A DNA stretch of 64,000 bases, from assembly GCF_003952225.1 (NCBI RefSeq), contig NZ_CP034437.1:3282501-3346500 (forward strand). The letters are read 5' to 3'. The DNA is from Paenibacillus albus (GTDB lineage: Bacteria > Bacillota > Bacilli > Paenibacillales > Paenibacillaceae). Below, piece after piece: positions 36,272-45,801 of this stretch. How positions within the stretch are numbered: position 1 is the first letter of the stretch; the number at the start of each line of letters is the position of its first letter. The translations under genes and the position numbers were made by a program. The notes under the pieces are model-generated. The model had not been told where the DNA came from. It did no database searches and saw nothing but the letters and a program-made list of their open reading frames with translations.

Positions 36272-36817
36272 ATGGAAATGCAATTTCATGCGACCACGAT
36301 ATGTGCGGTTCGCCATAATGGCAAAGGCGCCATTGCTGGTGATGGCCAAGTGACTTTCGGCAACAGCATGGTTATGAAGCATACGGCGAAGAAGGTCCGC
36401 AGATTGTATCGCGGGCAAGTCATCGCAGGCTTCGCAGGCTCCGTTGCGGATGCGATCTCGCTCTTTGAGAAGTTCGAAGGCAAGCTGGAGGAGCATCACG
36501 GCAACCTGCAGCGTGCAGCGGTTGAGCTCGCGAAGGACTGGCGCTCAGATCGTGTTCTGCGCAAGCTTGAAGCGATGATGATCGTTATGGATGCTACCAG
36601 TCTTCTGCTTATCTCCGGCGGCGGCGAGATTATTGAACCGGATGATGGCATTCTGGCAATCGGCTCTGGAGGCAGCTTCGCGCTTGCGGCAGCACGTGCA
36701 GTGAAGCAGCATGCCCCCCAGCTAGAGGCGAAGGACATGGTTCGTTCGGCGCTTGAAATCGCTGCAGATATTTGTGTTTTCACAAACCGCAATATTATTG
36801 TAGAAGAAATTGGCTAG
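36272..36817 (+). CDS. hslV: ATP-dependent protease subunit HslV (ClpQ)
   Basis: Proteolytic subunit of the HslUV two-ring protease, 181 residues. [37 protein letters not shown] matches Firmicute HslV in segments. In Bacillus subtilis (CodW) the mature protein is reported to use an N-terminal serine; here the start reads [10 protein letters not shown], with no serine, so activity would need processing to the Thr-Thr-Ile sequence as in other bacteria. ATG 36272 is taken; ATG 36278 also fits the GAGG site. hslU lies 41 bases downstream. Confidence 0.95.
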   Translation: MEMQFHATTICAVRHNGKGAIAGDGQVTFGNSMVMKHTAKKVRRLYRGQVIAGFAGSVADAISLFEKFEGKLEEHHGNLQRAAVELAKDWRSDRVLRKLEAMMIVMDATSLLLISGGGEIIEPDDGILAIGSGGSFALAAARAVKQHAPQLEAKDMVRSALEIAADICVFTNRNIIVEEIG

Positions 36818-36858
36818 AGAACTTTTATAGCGAATGGACTCATTTGGAGGGGTTAATA

Positions 36859-38265
36859 ATGACAAATGAAGCAATGACACCGAAGCAGATTGTTGCGGAG
36901 CTTGATAAATATATTGTTGGCCAGAAGCCGGCGAAGAGATCAGTTGCGGTAGCGTTGCGGAATCGGTATCGCCGAAACCGTCTTGATGAAGCGTTGCGCG
37001 ACGAAATTGTACCGAAGAATATTCTTATGATCGGGCCTACAGGCGTAGGGAAGACAGAGATTGCAAGACGGCTTGCGAAGCTGGTAAATGCGCCATTCGT
37101 GAAGGTAGAGGCAACCAAATTTACTGAGGTCGGGTATGTCGGCCGCGATGTGGAATCCATGGTGCGCGATCTCGTCGAGACGGCGATCCGGATGGTAAAG
37201 CTGGAGAAGACCGAGAAGGTGAAGGATAAGGCGGAAGCACTTGCTAACGATCGTATCGTTACGCTGCTTGTCCCTTCTACAGTGAAACCAAAGTCCCAGA
37301 AAAATCCACTTGAAATGCTGTTCGGCAATCAGTCGAATGATAAGGATTCTGATGATGAGCCGGTAGAGAGTGCGCAGGTGCAGGAACGTCGCAAGCAGGT
37401 GAAGGAGCAGCTCGCCGCGGGCAAGCTTGAGAACGAGACAATCGAGATTGAGGTGGAGGACTCCTCACCGAATATGCTCGACATGCTGGCAGGCCAAGGT
37501 AATGAGGGAATGGGCATGGGAGCGAATATGCAGGAGCTGTTCGGCCAGCTGATGCCTAAGCGCTCGAAGAAGCGGAAGCTTGCGGTGAAAGAGGCGCGCA
37601 AAGCGCTCATTCAAGAAGAAGCAAACAAGCTGATTGATATGGACGATGTCATATCGGAATCCGTTGCGCGTGCGGAGCAATCCGGCATTATCTTTATCGA
37701 TGAAATTGACAAGATCGCCAGCTCCTCCCGCGGATCGGGCCCTGATGTATCCCGTGAAGGTGTGCAGCGTGATATTCTGCCGATCGTTGAAGGTTCTACG
37801 GTAATGACCAAGTATGGTCCGGTTAAGACGGATTATGTCTTGTTTATCGCTGCTGGTGCATTCCATATGGCGAAGCCATCTGATCTTATTCCTGAGCTGC
37901 AGGGCCGTTTCCCGATTCGTGTAGAACTCACAAACCTGAGCATAGAGGACTTTGTGAAGATCTTGACGGAACCGAAGAATGCGCTCACGAAGCAATATAC
38001 CGCATTGCTGGAGACCGAAGGGATTACGATCACGTTCTCGGATGAGTCGATTCAGGAACTGGCGACGATTGCTGCGGATGTGAATAAGAATACGGAGAAT
38101 ATCGGAGCACGCAGACTTCATACCATTTTGGAGAAGCTGCTTGAGGATCTTTCATTCGAAGCGCCGGAACTGTCGCTTGAGGAGCTTGTCATTACACCGG
38201 AATATGTACGCGAGAAACTTGGTAATATTGCGAAAAATCGCGATCTAAGTCAATATATACTGTAA
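36859..38265 (+). CDS. hslU: ATP-dependent protease ATPase subunit HslU (ClpY)
   Basis: AAA+ unfoldase partner of HslV, 468 residues. It has Walker [10 protein letters not shown], the pore motif GYVGRDV, a Glu-rich I domain (about 110-240) and Walker [11 protein letters not shown], and it ends in the HslV-docking tail SQYIL. The start follows TTGGAGGGG. It ends 33 bases before codY. Confidence 0.98.
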   Translation: MTNEAMTPKQIVAELDKYIVGQKPAKRSVAVALRNRYRRNRLDEALRDEIVPKNILMIGPTGVGKTEIARRLAKLVNAPFVKVEATKFTEVGYVGRDVESMVRDLVETAIRMVKLEKTEKVKDKAEALANDRIVTLLVPSTVKPKSQKNPLEMLFGNQSNDKDSDDEPVESAQVQERRKQVKEQLAAGKLENETIEIEVEDSSPNMLDMLAGQGNEGMGMGANMQELFGQLMPKRSKKRKLAVKEARKALIQEEANKLIDMDDVISESVARAEQSGIIFIDEIDKIASSSRGSGPDVSREGVQRDILPIVEGSTVMTKYGPVKTDYVLFIAAGAFHMAKPSDLIPELQGRFPIRVELTNLSIEDFVKILTEPKNALTKQYTALLETEGITITFSDESIQELATIAADVNKNTENIGARRLHTILEKLLEDLSFEAPELSLEELVITPEYVREKLGNIAKNRDLSQYIL

Positions 38266-38298
38266 GGGATCGGATTGGAAAGTAGGGGGCATAAAGTA

Positions 38299-39072
38299 AT
38301 GGTTTTATTAGCAAAAACAAGAACGCTGAACCGGCTGCTGCAGCGCGCAGCTGGTGGGGCGCTCAATTTTCGTGAGATGGCAGAGGTGCTCTGCACGACG
38401 ATACAGGCAGATGTGTTTGTAGTCAGCCGTAAAGGCAAAGTGCTTGGATGTGCTGCAGTTGGCCCATTCCAGCATGAGCAGCTGCGCGCATTACCGGTAT
38501 CAGAGCTGCGCTTCTCGAACGAGAGCAACGAACGTTTCATGAGCATGCAGGAAACCGTGACGAATGTTACGCCTGATGAAGGGATACAGGAGTCCTTCTT
38601 GATGATGTCAGGACAAGGCATTATGACCGTTGTGCCCATTGTAGGCGGACGTGATCGGATCGGGACGTTAATTCTGCTGCGCAGCTCAGAGCCGTTCGGC
38701 GACGACGAGCTTATTCTAGCTGAATATGGCAGTACAATCGTTGGCATGGAGATTCTGCGTGAACGTGCAGAGGAAATCGAGCAGGAAGCGCGCAGCCGCG
38801 CAGTCGTGGCTGTAGCTGTTGGTTCGCTTTCGTTCAGTGAGCTGGAAGCGGTGGAGCACATCTTTGAAGAATTGAGTGGCAAAGAAGGACTCCTCGTAGC
38901 ATCCAAGATTGCGGACCGTGTCGGCATTACACGTTCAGTTATTGTGAACGCGCTGCGCAAGCTCGAGAGCGCCGGAGTCATCGAAACGCGCTCGCTCGGG
39001 ATGAAAGGGACATATATTCGTATCCTCAATACCCAACTCTTGACCGAGCTTGAGAAGAATAAAAATTCATAA
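38299..39072 (+). CDS. codY: GTP-sensing pleiotropic transcriptional repressor CodY
   Basis: Nutrient sensor that binds branched-chain amino acids and GTP and represses stationary-phase, motility and competence genes in rich medium. The 257 residues have an N-terminal GAF domain ([11 protein letters not shown] through GTLILLRSS) and a C-terminal winged helix ([19 protein letters not shown] and a wing GMKGTYIRI). The start is ATG 38299, 10 bases after AGGGGG. It is the last gene of hslVU-codY and lies next to the flagellar operon, which CodY represses in Bacillus subtilis. Confidence 0.98.
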   Translation: MVLLAKTRTLNRLLQRAAGGALNFREMAEVLCTTIQADVFVVSRKGKVLGCAAVGPFQHEQLRALPVSELRFSNESNERFMSMQETVTNVTPDEGIQESFLMMSGQGIMTVVPIVGGRDRIGTLILLRSSEPFGDDELILAEYGSTIVGMEILRERAEEIEQEARSRAVVAVAVGSLSFSELEAVEHIFEELSGKEGLLVASKIADRVGITRSVIVNALRKLESAGVIETRSLGMKGTYIRILNTQLLTELEKNKNS

Positions 39073-39127
39073 AGCCATAGAAATATTACAAAATCATTCA
39101 AAAAACAGTTCAATAATCCCTGTTTTA

Positions 39128-39159
39128 AGCCCTATCTTCGACAAAGATAGGGCTTTTTT
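39128..39159 (+). terminator. Strong intrinsic terminator after codY
   Basis: AGCCCTATCTT pairs perfectly with AAGATAGGGCT around CGACA, followed by six T. Its loop and right arm (TTCGACAAAGAT) recur as the exact reverse complement at 39240-39251. Confidence 0.92.
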
Positions 39160-39319
39160 CTCATTGTAATAATTTAGCAAGTTGAGGAATATTAATTTGA
39201 CGGTTTTCCTTCGACACAATGCTCTCATATTTTTAATAAATCTTTGTCGAACGAAGAAGGAATGAGAGTTATTCTGTTGAATATTTACACTACACAAGAT
39301 GGGAAAGTGGGGTTTTTCA
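39160..39319 (+). promoter_or_regulatory. Upstream region of the flagellar operon
   Basis: AT-rich, 160 bases. It holds TTCGACA at 39210-39216 and its reverse complement TGTCGAA at 39245-39251, which also belongs to the 12-base match with the codY terminator. TTGACG is at 39197, but no good -10 stands 16-18 bases after it, and no sigma-D site (TAAA with GCCGATAA) was found. The operon promoter must lie here or upstream of codY, but its position cannot be fixed by eye. Confidence 0.4.
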
Positions 39320-39730
39320 GTGAATTTGTTGAATGGCCCGGAATTCAGTCGATTACAGGGTGCTATTAATGCGGCGGAGATGCGCCAGCGCGTGATTTCC
39401 AACAATATAGCGAATGTCGATACGCCGAAGTTCAAGCGTTCCGAGGTCCTTTTTGAATCGCTGCTGGAGCAGAACATGGGCAGTGGAAATTCTCAATTTA
39501 TCGGTCGACGCACGAATGCGCGGCACATTCCGATTGGGCAGTCGTCTTCGATCCCTGATGCTAAAGTGATTACGGATGAAACCAGTGTCATGAATAATGA
39601 CGTGAACAATGTCGATATTGATCGAGAAATGTCGTTACTCGCGAAAAACCAACTGAATTACAATTACTACGTGCAGCAGCTTAACCATGACATTAAGATG
39701 ATGCGCATCGGAATTGAAGGGAGAGCATAA
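39320..39730 (+). CDS. flgB: Flagellar basal body rod protein FlgB
   Basis: Proximal rod subunit, 136 residues, exported by the flagellar type III system. The N-terminal heptad-rich motif AAEMRQRVISNNIANVDTPKFK is split by the rod signature (NNIANVDTP). Translation starts at GTG 39320, set by GTGGGG upstream; ATG 39299 lacks a binding site. It is the first gene of the fla/che operon. Confidence 0.96.
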   Translation: MNLLNGPEFSRLQGAINAAEMRQRVISNNIANVDTPKFKRSEVLFESLLEQNMGSGNSQFIGRRTNARHIPIGQSSSIPDAKVITDETSVMNNDVNNVDIDREMSLLAKNQLNYNYYVQQLNHDIKMMRIGIEGRA

Positions 39731-39733
39731 TGC

Positions 39734-40186
39734 ATGAGACTTTCTAATGGATTCGATGCCAGCGCATCGGCTCTTACAGCCCAGCGGCTCCGTATGGATG
39801 TCATCTCGTCGAATATCGCGAACGCTGAAACGACAAGAGGTAAATATGTGAATGGCAAATATGAGCCTTACCAAAGGAAGATGGTTGTCCTTCAGCCGAC
39901 CTCGGATTCTTTTGCAGATATTCTGAATGGTCAGATGAGTGGGGCAAGCGGTGCATCCCCTGGAGTAAAGGCAACGCGGATTATTGAGGATCAGACACCG
40001 GCGAAGCTTGTGTACGACCCAAGCCATCCTGATGCTGACGAGAACGGATATGTGAAGATGCCAAACGTCGACGTTCTGAAGGAAATGGTTGATATGATTT
40101 CAGCTTCGCGTTCTTATGAGGCCAACATTACTGCGCTGAATGCGACTAAAGGCATGTTTGTGAAAGCTCTAGAAATCGGTAAATAA
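39734..40186 (+). CDS. flgC: Flagellar basal body rod protein FlgC
   Basis: Rod subunit, 150 residues. It has the N-terminal SNIANAETTRGKY signature and a C-terminal MISASRSYEANITALNATK coiled segment. It begins 3 bases after flgB. Confidence 0.97.
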   Translation: MRLSNGFDASASALTAQRLRMDVISSNIANAETTRGKYVNGKYEPYQRKMVVLQPTSDSFADILNGQMSGASGASPGVKATRIIEDQTPAKLVYDPSHPDADENGYVKMPNVDVLKEMVDMISASRSYEANITALNATKGMFVKALEIGK

Positions 40187-40212
40187 ATAGAGATAACAGC
40201 GGAGGGATTCCA

Positions 40213-40527
40213 TTGATTAACCCAATGTCGTTTAATCCGATCCAAACACAATCGGTTAAACTGCCTGACACGAACAGCATCAAGGATAAAGCGACGCCGT
40301 CAGAAATGACCCAATCTTTCGGTGATTTTCTGAAAAATGCAATCGACGGGGTAAGCTCTCAGGAGCAGAACGCCCAAGCAATGAATGATCAGTACGTACT
40401 GGGCAACGTTGACGTGTCTCAAGTTATGATCGCTTCACAGCAAGCCGAGCTTGGCTTGCAGCTCACCTCGCAAATCCGCAACAAAGTGATTGAGGCCTAC
40501 CAAGAAATAATGCGGATGCAAATCTAA
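40213..40527 (+). CDS. fliE: Flagellar hook-basal body protein FliE
   Basis: 104 residues; joins the MS ring to the rod. It has SFGDFLKNAIDGVSSQEQNA and the conserved end QLTSQIRNKVIEAYQEIMRMQI. The start is TTG 40213, 6 bases after GGAGGG; ATG 40225 is an alternative. Confidence 0.95.
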   Translation: MINPMSFNPIQTQSVKLPDTNSIKDKATPSEMTQSFGDFLKNAIDGVSSQEQNAQAMNDQYVLGNVDVSQVMIASQQAELGLQLTSQIRNKVIEAYQEIMRMQI

Positions 40528-40561
40528 TGACAGAGGTTAGAGACATAGGTGAGGTGAAATC

Positions 40562-42127
40562 GTGAACGAGAAAATAGGCCAATACCGAGCGAAGATTGCT
40601 GGGTTTTGGAACGCAATGGAGAAGAAACAAAAAATTTGGTTGGGAGCCTCGGTGGGGATCCTGATCCTAACCATAGTGTTGCTTACATACCTCTTTTCAA
40701 GAGTCAGCTATGAAGTAGCGTTTAAGGATTTAGACAGTACAGATGCTGCTGCCGTTATGGAATACCTCGACACGAACAAGATTTCTTACAAGCTCGCTGA
40801 TGCCGGACAGACGATTATGGTTCCGGCTGCAAATGCGGCAAAGGTAAAAGTTGAAGCAGGTTCACAAGGGCTTGTCCGTAATGGTTCAATCGGATTTGAG
40901 CAGTTTAATGACAGCGGCTCGATGTTTGGTCCAACGGATAGCATTCTGAATATCCAATACCGCAATGCATTGAACGGTGAAATTCAGAAGCTCCTTAATG
41001 TGATGCAAGGCGTGAAGAGCTCCAACGTGCTCGTGAACTTGCCGGAAGAGTCGGCATTCATCTCGACAGACGAGAAAGAGGAAGCATCCGCTTCGATCAC
41101 GATGACGTTTACACCGGGATATCGCCCGCAGCAGAAGGAAATCGACGGGTACTACAATCTCGTGAAAACCGCAATTCCGCATATCAAACCAGAGAACATT
41201 ACGATTTCTAGTCCAGAAGGAGTACTCCCTTCTAGTACTATCGGCGGAAGTGGGCTTGGAAGTGAGCTTGTTGACGAACATTATCAAATTCAGCGTAAAT
41301 TCGAGAATGATCTGAAGCAGAAAGTACAAACGATGCTTGGTCCGATGGTTGGAATGAACAACCTGGTGGTAACGGTATCGAGCGCCTTCAATTTCGATAA
41401 GAAGAAATCGGATCAACAGCTCGTCTCTCCACTGGAGAACAACAATAACAACGGGATTATCGTTAGTGAAGAATCAGACAGCAAGACGGCAACTGGCGGA
41501 AGCGGCGGCGCAGGTGGTGTTGCTGGGACAGGCGAAACGGATGTTCCGGGTTACCAGGCAACTAACGCAAGCGGAGGGACTTCTGAAGAGAACAGTCAGA
41601 AGACAAACTACGAGTTCAACAAAATTTTGAATTCGATCGAGTCCGCGCCTTATGTCATTAAAGACTTGTCCATCAGCGTGGGTGTTGAGAAGAGCGCCTT
41701 GAACGCCGAAGCGAAGACGGAAATGAACAATTTCTTATCCACCATTATTCGCTCCCAGCTCGCAGAGTCGGGTCAAGATGTGAACAACGATGCACTTATC
41801 CAAAAGAAGATTTCGATTATGGCTCAAACCTTCGTTGATAATGGCGGAGCAACTTCTTCACGGGTCCTCTCGACAGGTTGGTTAACAGCTATCGGAGTTG
41901 CAGCTCTTGCAATTATCGGTGGACTTGGCTACATGGTCGTTAGACGCCGCAGACAAGCAGCGCTTGTGCAAGAAATGGCTGAGACGCCAGGCAAGGTCGA
42001 GTATCCGACGATTGATCTTGAGAATGTCACGAATGAAAATCAAGTACGCAAACAGCTTGAAACACTTGCCAAGCGCAAACCCGAGGAATTCGTTAATTTG
42101 CTTCGGACTTGGCTTGTGGATGAATAG
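40562..42127 (+). CDS. fliF: Flagellar MS-ring protein FliF
   Basis: 521 residues forming the membrane ring. There are two membrane segments, near residues 24-46 and about 440-462 (TGWLTAIGVAALAIIGGLGY), with a large periplasmic-side ring domain between them. The C-terminal cytoplasmic tail (FVNLLRTWLVDE) binds FliG. GTG start after GAGGTG. Confidence 0.97.
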   Translation: MNEKIGQYRAKIAGFWNAMEKKQKIWLGASVGILILTIVLLTYLFSRVSYEVAFKDLDSTDAAAVMEYLDTNKISYKLADAGQTIMVPAANAAKVKVEAGSQGLVRNGSIGFEQFNDSGSMFGPTDSILNIQYRNALNGEIQKLLNVMQGVKSSNVLVNLPEESAFISTDEKEEASASITMTFTPGYRPQQKEIDGYYNLVKTAIPHIKPENITISSPEGVLPSSTIGGSGLGSELVDEHYQIQRKFENDLKQKVQTMLGPMVGMNNLVVTVSSAFNFDKKKSDQQLVSPLENNNNNGIIVSEESDSKTATGGSGGAGGVAGTGETDVPGYQATNASGGTSEENSQKTNYEFNKILNSIESAPYVIKDLSISVGVEKSALNAEAKTEMNNFLSTIIRSQLAESGQDVNNDALIQKKISIMAQTFVDNGGATSSRVLSTGWLTAIGVAALAIIGGLGYMVVRRRRQAALVQEMAETPGKVEYPTIDLENVTNENQVRKQLETLAKRKPEEFVNLLRTWLVDE

Positions 42128-42138
42128 AGGTGGCTGGG

Positions 42139-43152
42139 ATGGCAAAGTATCAAGGTGGATTCAGCGGTCGTCAGAAAGCTGCTATATTATTAATTTCGCT
42201 AGGTCCTGAAGTTTCTGCTCAAATCTTCAAGCAATTGAGAGAAGAAGAGATTGAACAGCTAACACTCGAAATCGCCAACGTGCGTAAAGTAGACAATTTG
42301 GACAAAGAGAACATTATGAGCGAGTTTCACCAAATCTGTGTCGCGCAGGAATATATATCGCAAGGCGGTATCTCTTACGCTCGCGAGATTCTGGAGAAAG
42401 CGCTCGGCGAGACCAAGGCAATGGAAGTTATCGGCCGTTTGACTGCCACGCTGCAAGTGCGTCCTTTCGATTTTGCCCGCAAGGCAGAAGCGAGCCAAAT
42501 TCTCAACTTCATTCAGAACGAGAATTCACAAACGATCGCACTCGTCCTTTCTTATTTGCAAGCAGATCAGTCATCGCAAATTCTATCGTCACTTCCGCAA
42601 GAGAAGCAGGCTGAAGTTGCTCGAAGAATTGCGCTTATGGACAGTACTTCACCTGAAGTTATTTCGCAGGTTGAACGCATCTTGGAGCAGAAGCTGTCCG
42701 CTACCGTTACTCAAGATTACACAACTGCAGGCGGTATTGAATCAATCGTTCAAATTTTGAATGGTGTCGACCGCGGTACAGAACGTACTATTCTCGATGC
42801 GCTTGAAATTCAAGATCCAGAGCTTGCGGAAGAAATCAAGAAAAGAATGTTCGTCTTCGAGGATATCGTCAACATCGACAACCGTTCGATCCAACGTATC
42901 ATTCGCGATATCGAGAACTCCGATTTGCAGCTTGCGCTTAAAGTGGCGAGTGAAGAAGTTCGCGAAGCGATCTTCCGCAACATGTCCAAACGGATGGCGG
43001 AAACATTCAAGGAAGAAATGGAATACATGGGACCTGTTCGTCTGCGTGACGTCGAAGAGGCTCAAACTCGCATCGTAGCAACCATCCGTAGACTCGAAGA
43101 GTCTGGCGAGATCATCATCGCCCGTGGCGGAGGAGATGATATCATTGTCTAG
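42139..43152 (+). CDS. fliG: Flagellar motor switch protein FliG
   Basis: C-ring rotor protein that meets the stator, 337 residues with N, M and C domains. The middle EHPQ-type motif is replaced in this group by ENSQTIALVLSYL. The C-terminal torque helix contains the charged VFEDIVNIDNRSIQRIIRDIE segment. The ATG at 42139 is chosen for GAGGTGG 7 bases upstream. It overlaps fliH by 8 bases. Confidence 0.97.
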   Translation: MAKYQGGFSGRQKAAILLISLGPEVSAQIFKQLREEEIEQLTLEIANVRKVDNLDKENIMSEFHQICVAQEYISQGGISYAREILEKALGETKAMEVIGRLTATLQVRPFDFARKAEASQILNFIQNENSQTIALVLSYLQADQSSQILSSLPQEKQAEVARRIALMDSTSPEVISQVERILEQKLSATVTQDYTTAGGIESIVQILNGVDRGTERTILDALEIQDPELAEEIKKRMFVFEDIVNIDNRSIQRIIRDIENSDLQLALKVASEEVREAIFRNMSKRMAETFKEEMEYMGPVRLRDVEEAQTRIVATIRRLEESGEIIIARGGGDDIIV

Positions 43153-43969
43153 GTTGTTCAAATCTTCGCATGTGATCTCCGTTGAAGATTTAAGGCGGCT
43201 TGAATGGTACAACAAGTACGAGCCTGCACCGTCATCTAACGATTCCGATATTCCGGCCGGTCCAACAGCAGAAACCATTTCGCTGCGGGATCAAATTCTG
43301 GATGACGCTGAGGAGTTTGCGAATCAGCGCATTCAAGAAACAGGCGAGCAGATCGAGACGATGTATGAAGCTGCAAATGCCCAAATCGACCAGTGGTGGT
43401 TGGAACGGCGTCTGCAGGATGAACAATTGCAAGAACATATCCGTCAGGATGGCTACACGCAAGGTTACCAAGAAGGCAGAGATGCTGCTACTTCCGAGGT
43501 ATACGCTCAGTGGGAAGTCATGTTAACAGAAGCAAGAGCGATACTAGACTCCGCTTACGAAACGAAGGAGCAGATTATTCAAGAAGCTGAACCGTTCGTA
43601 GTGGCGCTAAGTACGGCCATTGCAGAGAAAATTATTAACAAACAGTTGACTGTCGATCCTGACTGGTCCCTTGATATTATTCGTAAGTCGCTTGAGCGGC
43701 GGCGAGAACAAGGTGTTATTACACTGTGTGTTTCTCCTCAGCAGCTTACATTCGTACAAGCCGCAAGAGAAGAATTATCGCTTGTCATCGATTCACAGGC
43801 CGAGCTTCAGATTGTACCCGACGTTACGGTCAAAGAATTCGGTTGTGTCATTCGTTCTTCATTCGGCAGCATTGACGCTCGTATTGATACGCAGCTTGCC
43901 GAGATCAAGCGAGAATTGATTGCACTTGCCTTACAGGCCGACGAACGAGGGATAGCCGATGAGAGCTAG
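43145..43969 (+). CDS. fliH: Flagellar assembly protein FliH
   Basis: Stator-like regulator of the FliI ATPase, about 274 residues, with a long charged coiled coil (about 50-140, including GYTQGYQEGRDA) and a C-terminal domain. TTG 43145 is preferred, 9 bases after GGAGGAG, giving MSRLFKSS; GTG 43124 and ATG 43136 are in frame. Its ends overlap both fliG and fliI. Confidence 0.9.
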   Translation: MSRLFKSSHVISVEDLRRLEWYNKYEPAPSSNDSDIPAGPTAETISLRDQILDDAEEFANQRIQETGEQIETMYEAANAQIDQWWLERRLQDEQLQEHIRQDGYTQGYQEGRDAATSEVYAQWEVMLTEARAILDSAYETKEQIIQEAEPFVVALSTAIAEKIINKQLTVDPDWSLDIIRKSLERRREQGVITLCVSPQQLTFVQAAREELSLVIDSQAELQIVPDVTVKEFGCVIRSSFGSIDARIDTQLAEIKRELIALALQADERGIADES

Positions 43970-45293
43970 TAGACTTAACGCTAATCGCTATATCGAGCAT
44001 CTCCGCCCGATTGACCCGGTTCGAGTAAACGGTAAGGTGACCCAAGTTATTGGCTTGACGGTTGAATCCGAGGGTCCTGATGCCAGTATCGGCGATGTTT
44101 GCTTGATTTACCCAGCTAAATCTACCAAACCGCTTAAAGCGGAAGTAGTCGGCTTTCGGGATAACAAGGTCATTCTAATGCCGCTTGGCGAGCTTACATC
44201 CATCGGTCCGGGCTGTGATGTTGTAGGTACCGGCAAACCGCTTACGGTTCAAGTAGGTTCCGAATTGCTAGGCAAAGTGCTGGATGGACTTGGGCAGCCG
44301 CTTGACGGTTCTCATCTCCCTAGTCGATTGCCCCATCATTCGACGCATAATCAGCCGAGCAATCCACTGGCAAGACCGCGTGTAAAAGATCCGCTCAGCA
44401 TTGGTGTTCGCGCGATTGACGGTCTACTGACCGTCGGGCAAGGTCAACGGGTTGGTATCTTTGCAGGTTCAGGTGTAGGCAAGAGCACATTGCTAGGCAT
44501 GGTTGCTAGAAATACTTCCGCTGACGTCAATGTGATCGCGCTTATCGGTGAACGCGGACGCGAGGTTCTCGAATTTATCGAGAAGGATCTCGGTCCAGAA
44601 GGGCTTGCACGGTCGGTCGTGATCGTAGCGACCTCAGACCAGCCGGCGTTAATTCGAATTAAAGGCGCGCTGATCGCCACGACGATTGCAGAGTATTTCC
44701 GAGATCGTGGACTGAATGTCATGCTCATGATGGATTCGGTAACACGCTATGCAATGGCGCTACGTGAAGTCGGTCTTGCCATTGGCGAACCGCCTGCAAC
44801 TCGAGGCTATACGCCTTCGGTATTCGCTAATTTGCCTAAGCTGCTCGAACGAGCAGGGACAGGCCAGCGCGGTTCAATTACAGCGTTCTACACCGTCCTC
44901 GTTGACGGGGATGATATGAACGAACCGATTGCTGATGCTGTTCGAGGCATCCTTGATGGGCACATCGTCCTGAGTCGTGCTTTGGCGCATAAGGGACATT
45001 TTCCGGCAATAGACGTTTTGGCTTCTATTAGTCGGGTCATGAAGGAAATAGTGCCGGAAGAGCAACAGGATGCTGCGAATGAGCTCAAACGTCTCATGTC
45101 TATTTATAAAGATTCGGAAGATCTGATTAATATTGGGGCGTACCAACGGGGGTCAAATGAAAAAATTGACCAATCTATCGAATTTTTCGACGCAATTCAA
45201 GCTTTTACCAGACAGAAAACGACAGAAAAAGCTGATTACGAGGAATCAAAAGAACGATTAATCCGGGATTTCTACACGAACCTAGGGAGATGA
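43959..45293 (+). CDS. fliI: Flagellum-specific ATP synthase FliI
   Basis: Export ATPase, 444 residues, F1-beta-like. It has Walker A AGSGVGKSTLLGM, Walker B LNVMLMMDSVTRYAMA and the LIGERGREV loop. Overlaps fliH by 11 bases. Confidence 0.98.
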   Translation: MRASRLNANRYIEHLRPIDPVRVNGKVTQVIGLTVESEGPDASIGDVCLIYPAKSTKPLKAEVVGFRDNKVILMPLGELTSIGPGCDVVGTGKPLTVQVGSELLGKVLDGLGQPLDGSHLPSRLPHHSTHNQPSNPLARPRVKDPLSIGVRAIDGLLTVGQGQRVGIFAGSGVGKSTLLGMVARNTSADVNVIALIGERGREVLEFIEKDLGPEGLARSVVIVATSDQPALIRIKGALIATTIAEYFRDRGLNVMLMMDSVTRYAMALREVGLAIGEPPATRGYTPSVFANLPKLLERAGTGQRGSITAFYTVLVDGDDMNEPIADAVRGILDGHIVLSRALAHKGHFPAIDVLASISRVMKEIVPEEQQDAANELKRLMSIYKDSEDLINIGAYQRGSNEKIDQSIEFFDAIQAFTRQKTTEKADYEESKERLIRDFYTNLGR

Positions 45294-45302
45294 CTCAGCT
45301 AG

Positions 45303-45749
45303 ATGGCTCGATTTCAGTATACCTACCAGAAGATCGTCGACTTGAAGACGAGCGAGAAGTCACAAGCTGAGTGGCAGCTATCCGTTGTCATCGGCAAGCT
45401 TAACAATGAAGAGCAGTCGCTGCAGCAGCTGCGTGAAGAGAGAGCTTCCTGGGCCGAGCGGCTCGGGTCCGCATCAAGTGAAGCGGTCAGTTTATCGGAC
45501 TTGCTAGCCATGCAGCAGTACATTGAACATCTCGACAGCAGAATTGTTCACAAGCTTGCAGATGTCAAGAAGGCGGAGGTTGCCGTTGAGGCAGGTCGCC
45601 GAGTATTATCCGACCGGATGATGGACGAGAAGGTATGGCAGAAATCGAAGTCAAACGCTCAAGATCGTTTCCGTGCCGAGATGTTGGTGAGAGAGCAGAA
45701 TGAGCTTGATGAGCTCGCTACTGCAAGGTTTATGTACGCCGCACAATAA
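45303..45749 (+). CDS. fliJ: Flagellar export protein FliJ
   Basis: 148 residues, almost wholly coiled coil, starting RFQYTYQKIVDLKTSEK. It acts as the central stalk of the FliI ring and as chaperone escort. It begins 9 bases after fliI. Confidence 0.93.
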   Translation: MARFQYTYQKIVDLKTSEKSQAEWQLSVVIGKLNNEEQSLQQLREERASWAERLGSASSEAVSLSDLLAMQQYIEHLDSRIVHKLADVKKAEVAVEAGRRVLSDRMMDEKVWQKSKSNAQDRFRAEMLVREQNELDELATARFMYAAQ

Positions 45750-45801
45750 GCTTTAATGTTGCATCGCGAATCGGGAGCGACGCCCGAGGGAGGGAATTAT
45801 T

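Noticed and set aside
39160..39319. Sigma-D promoter or CodY box before flgB
   Set aside because: No TAAA-N15-GCCGATAA arrangement, and the best candidate (around 39271-39288) matches the CodY consensus too poorly.
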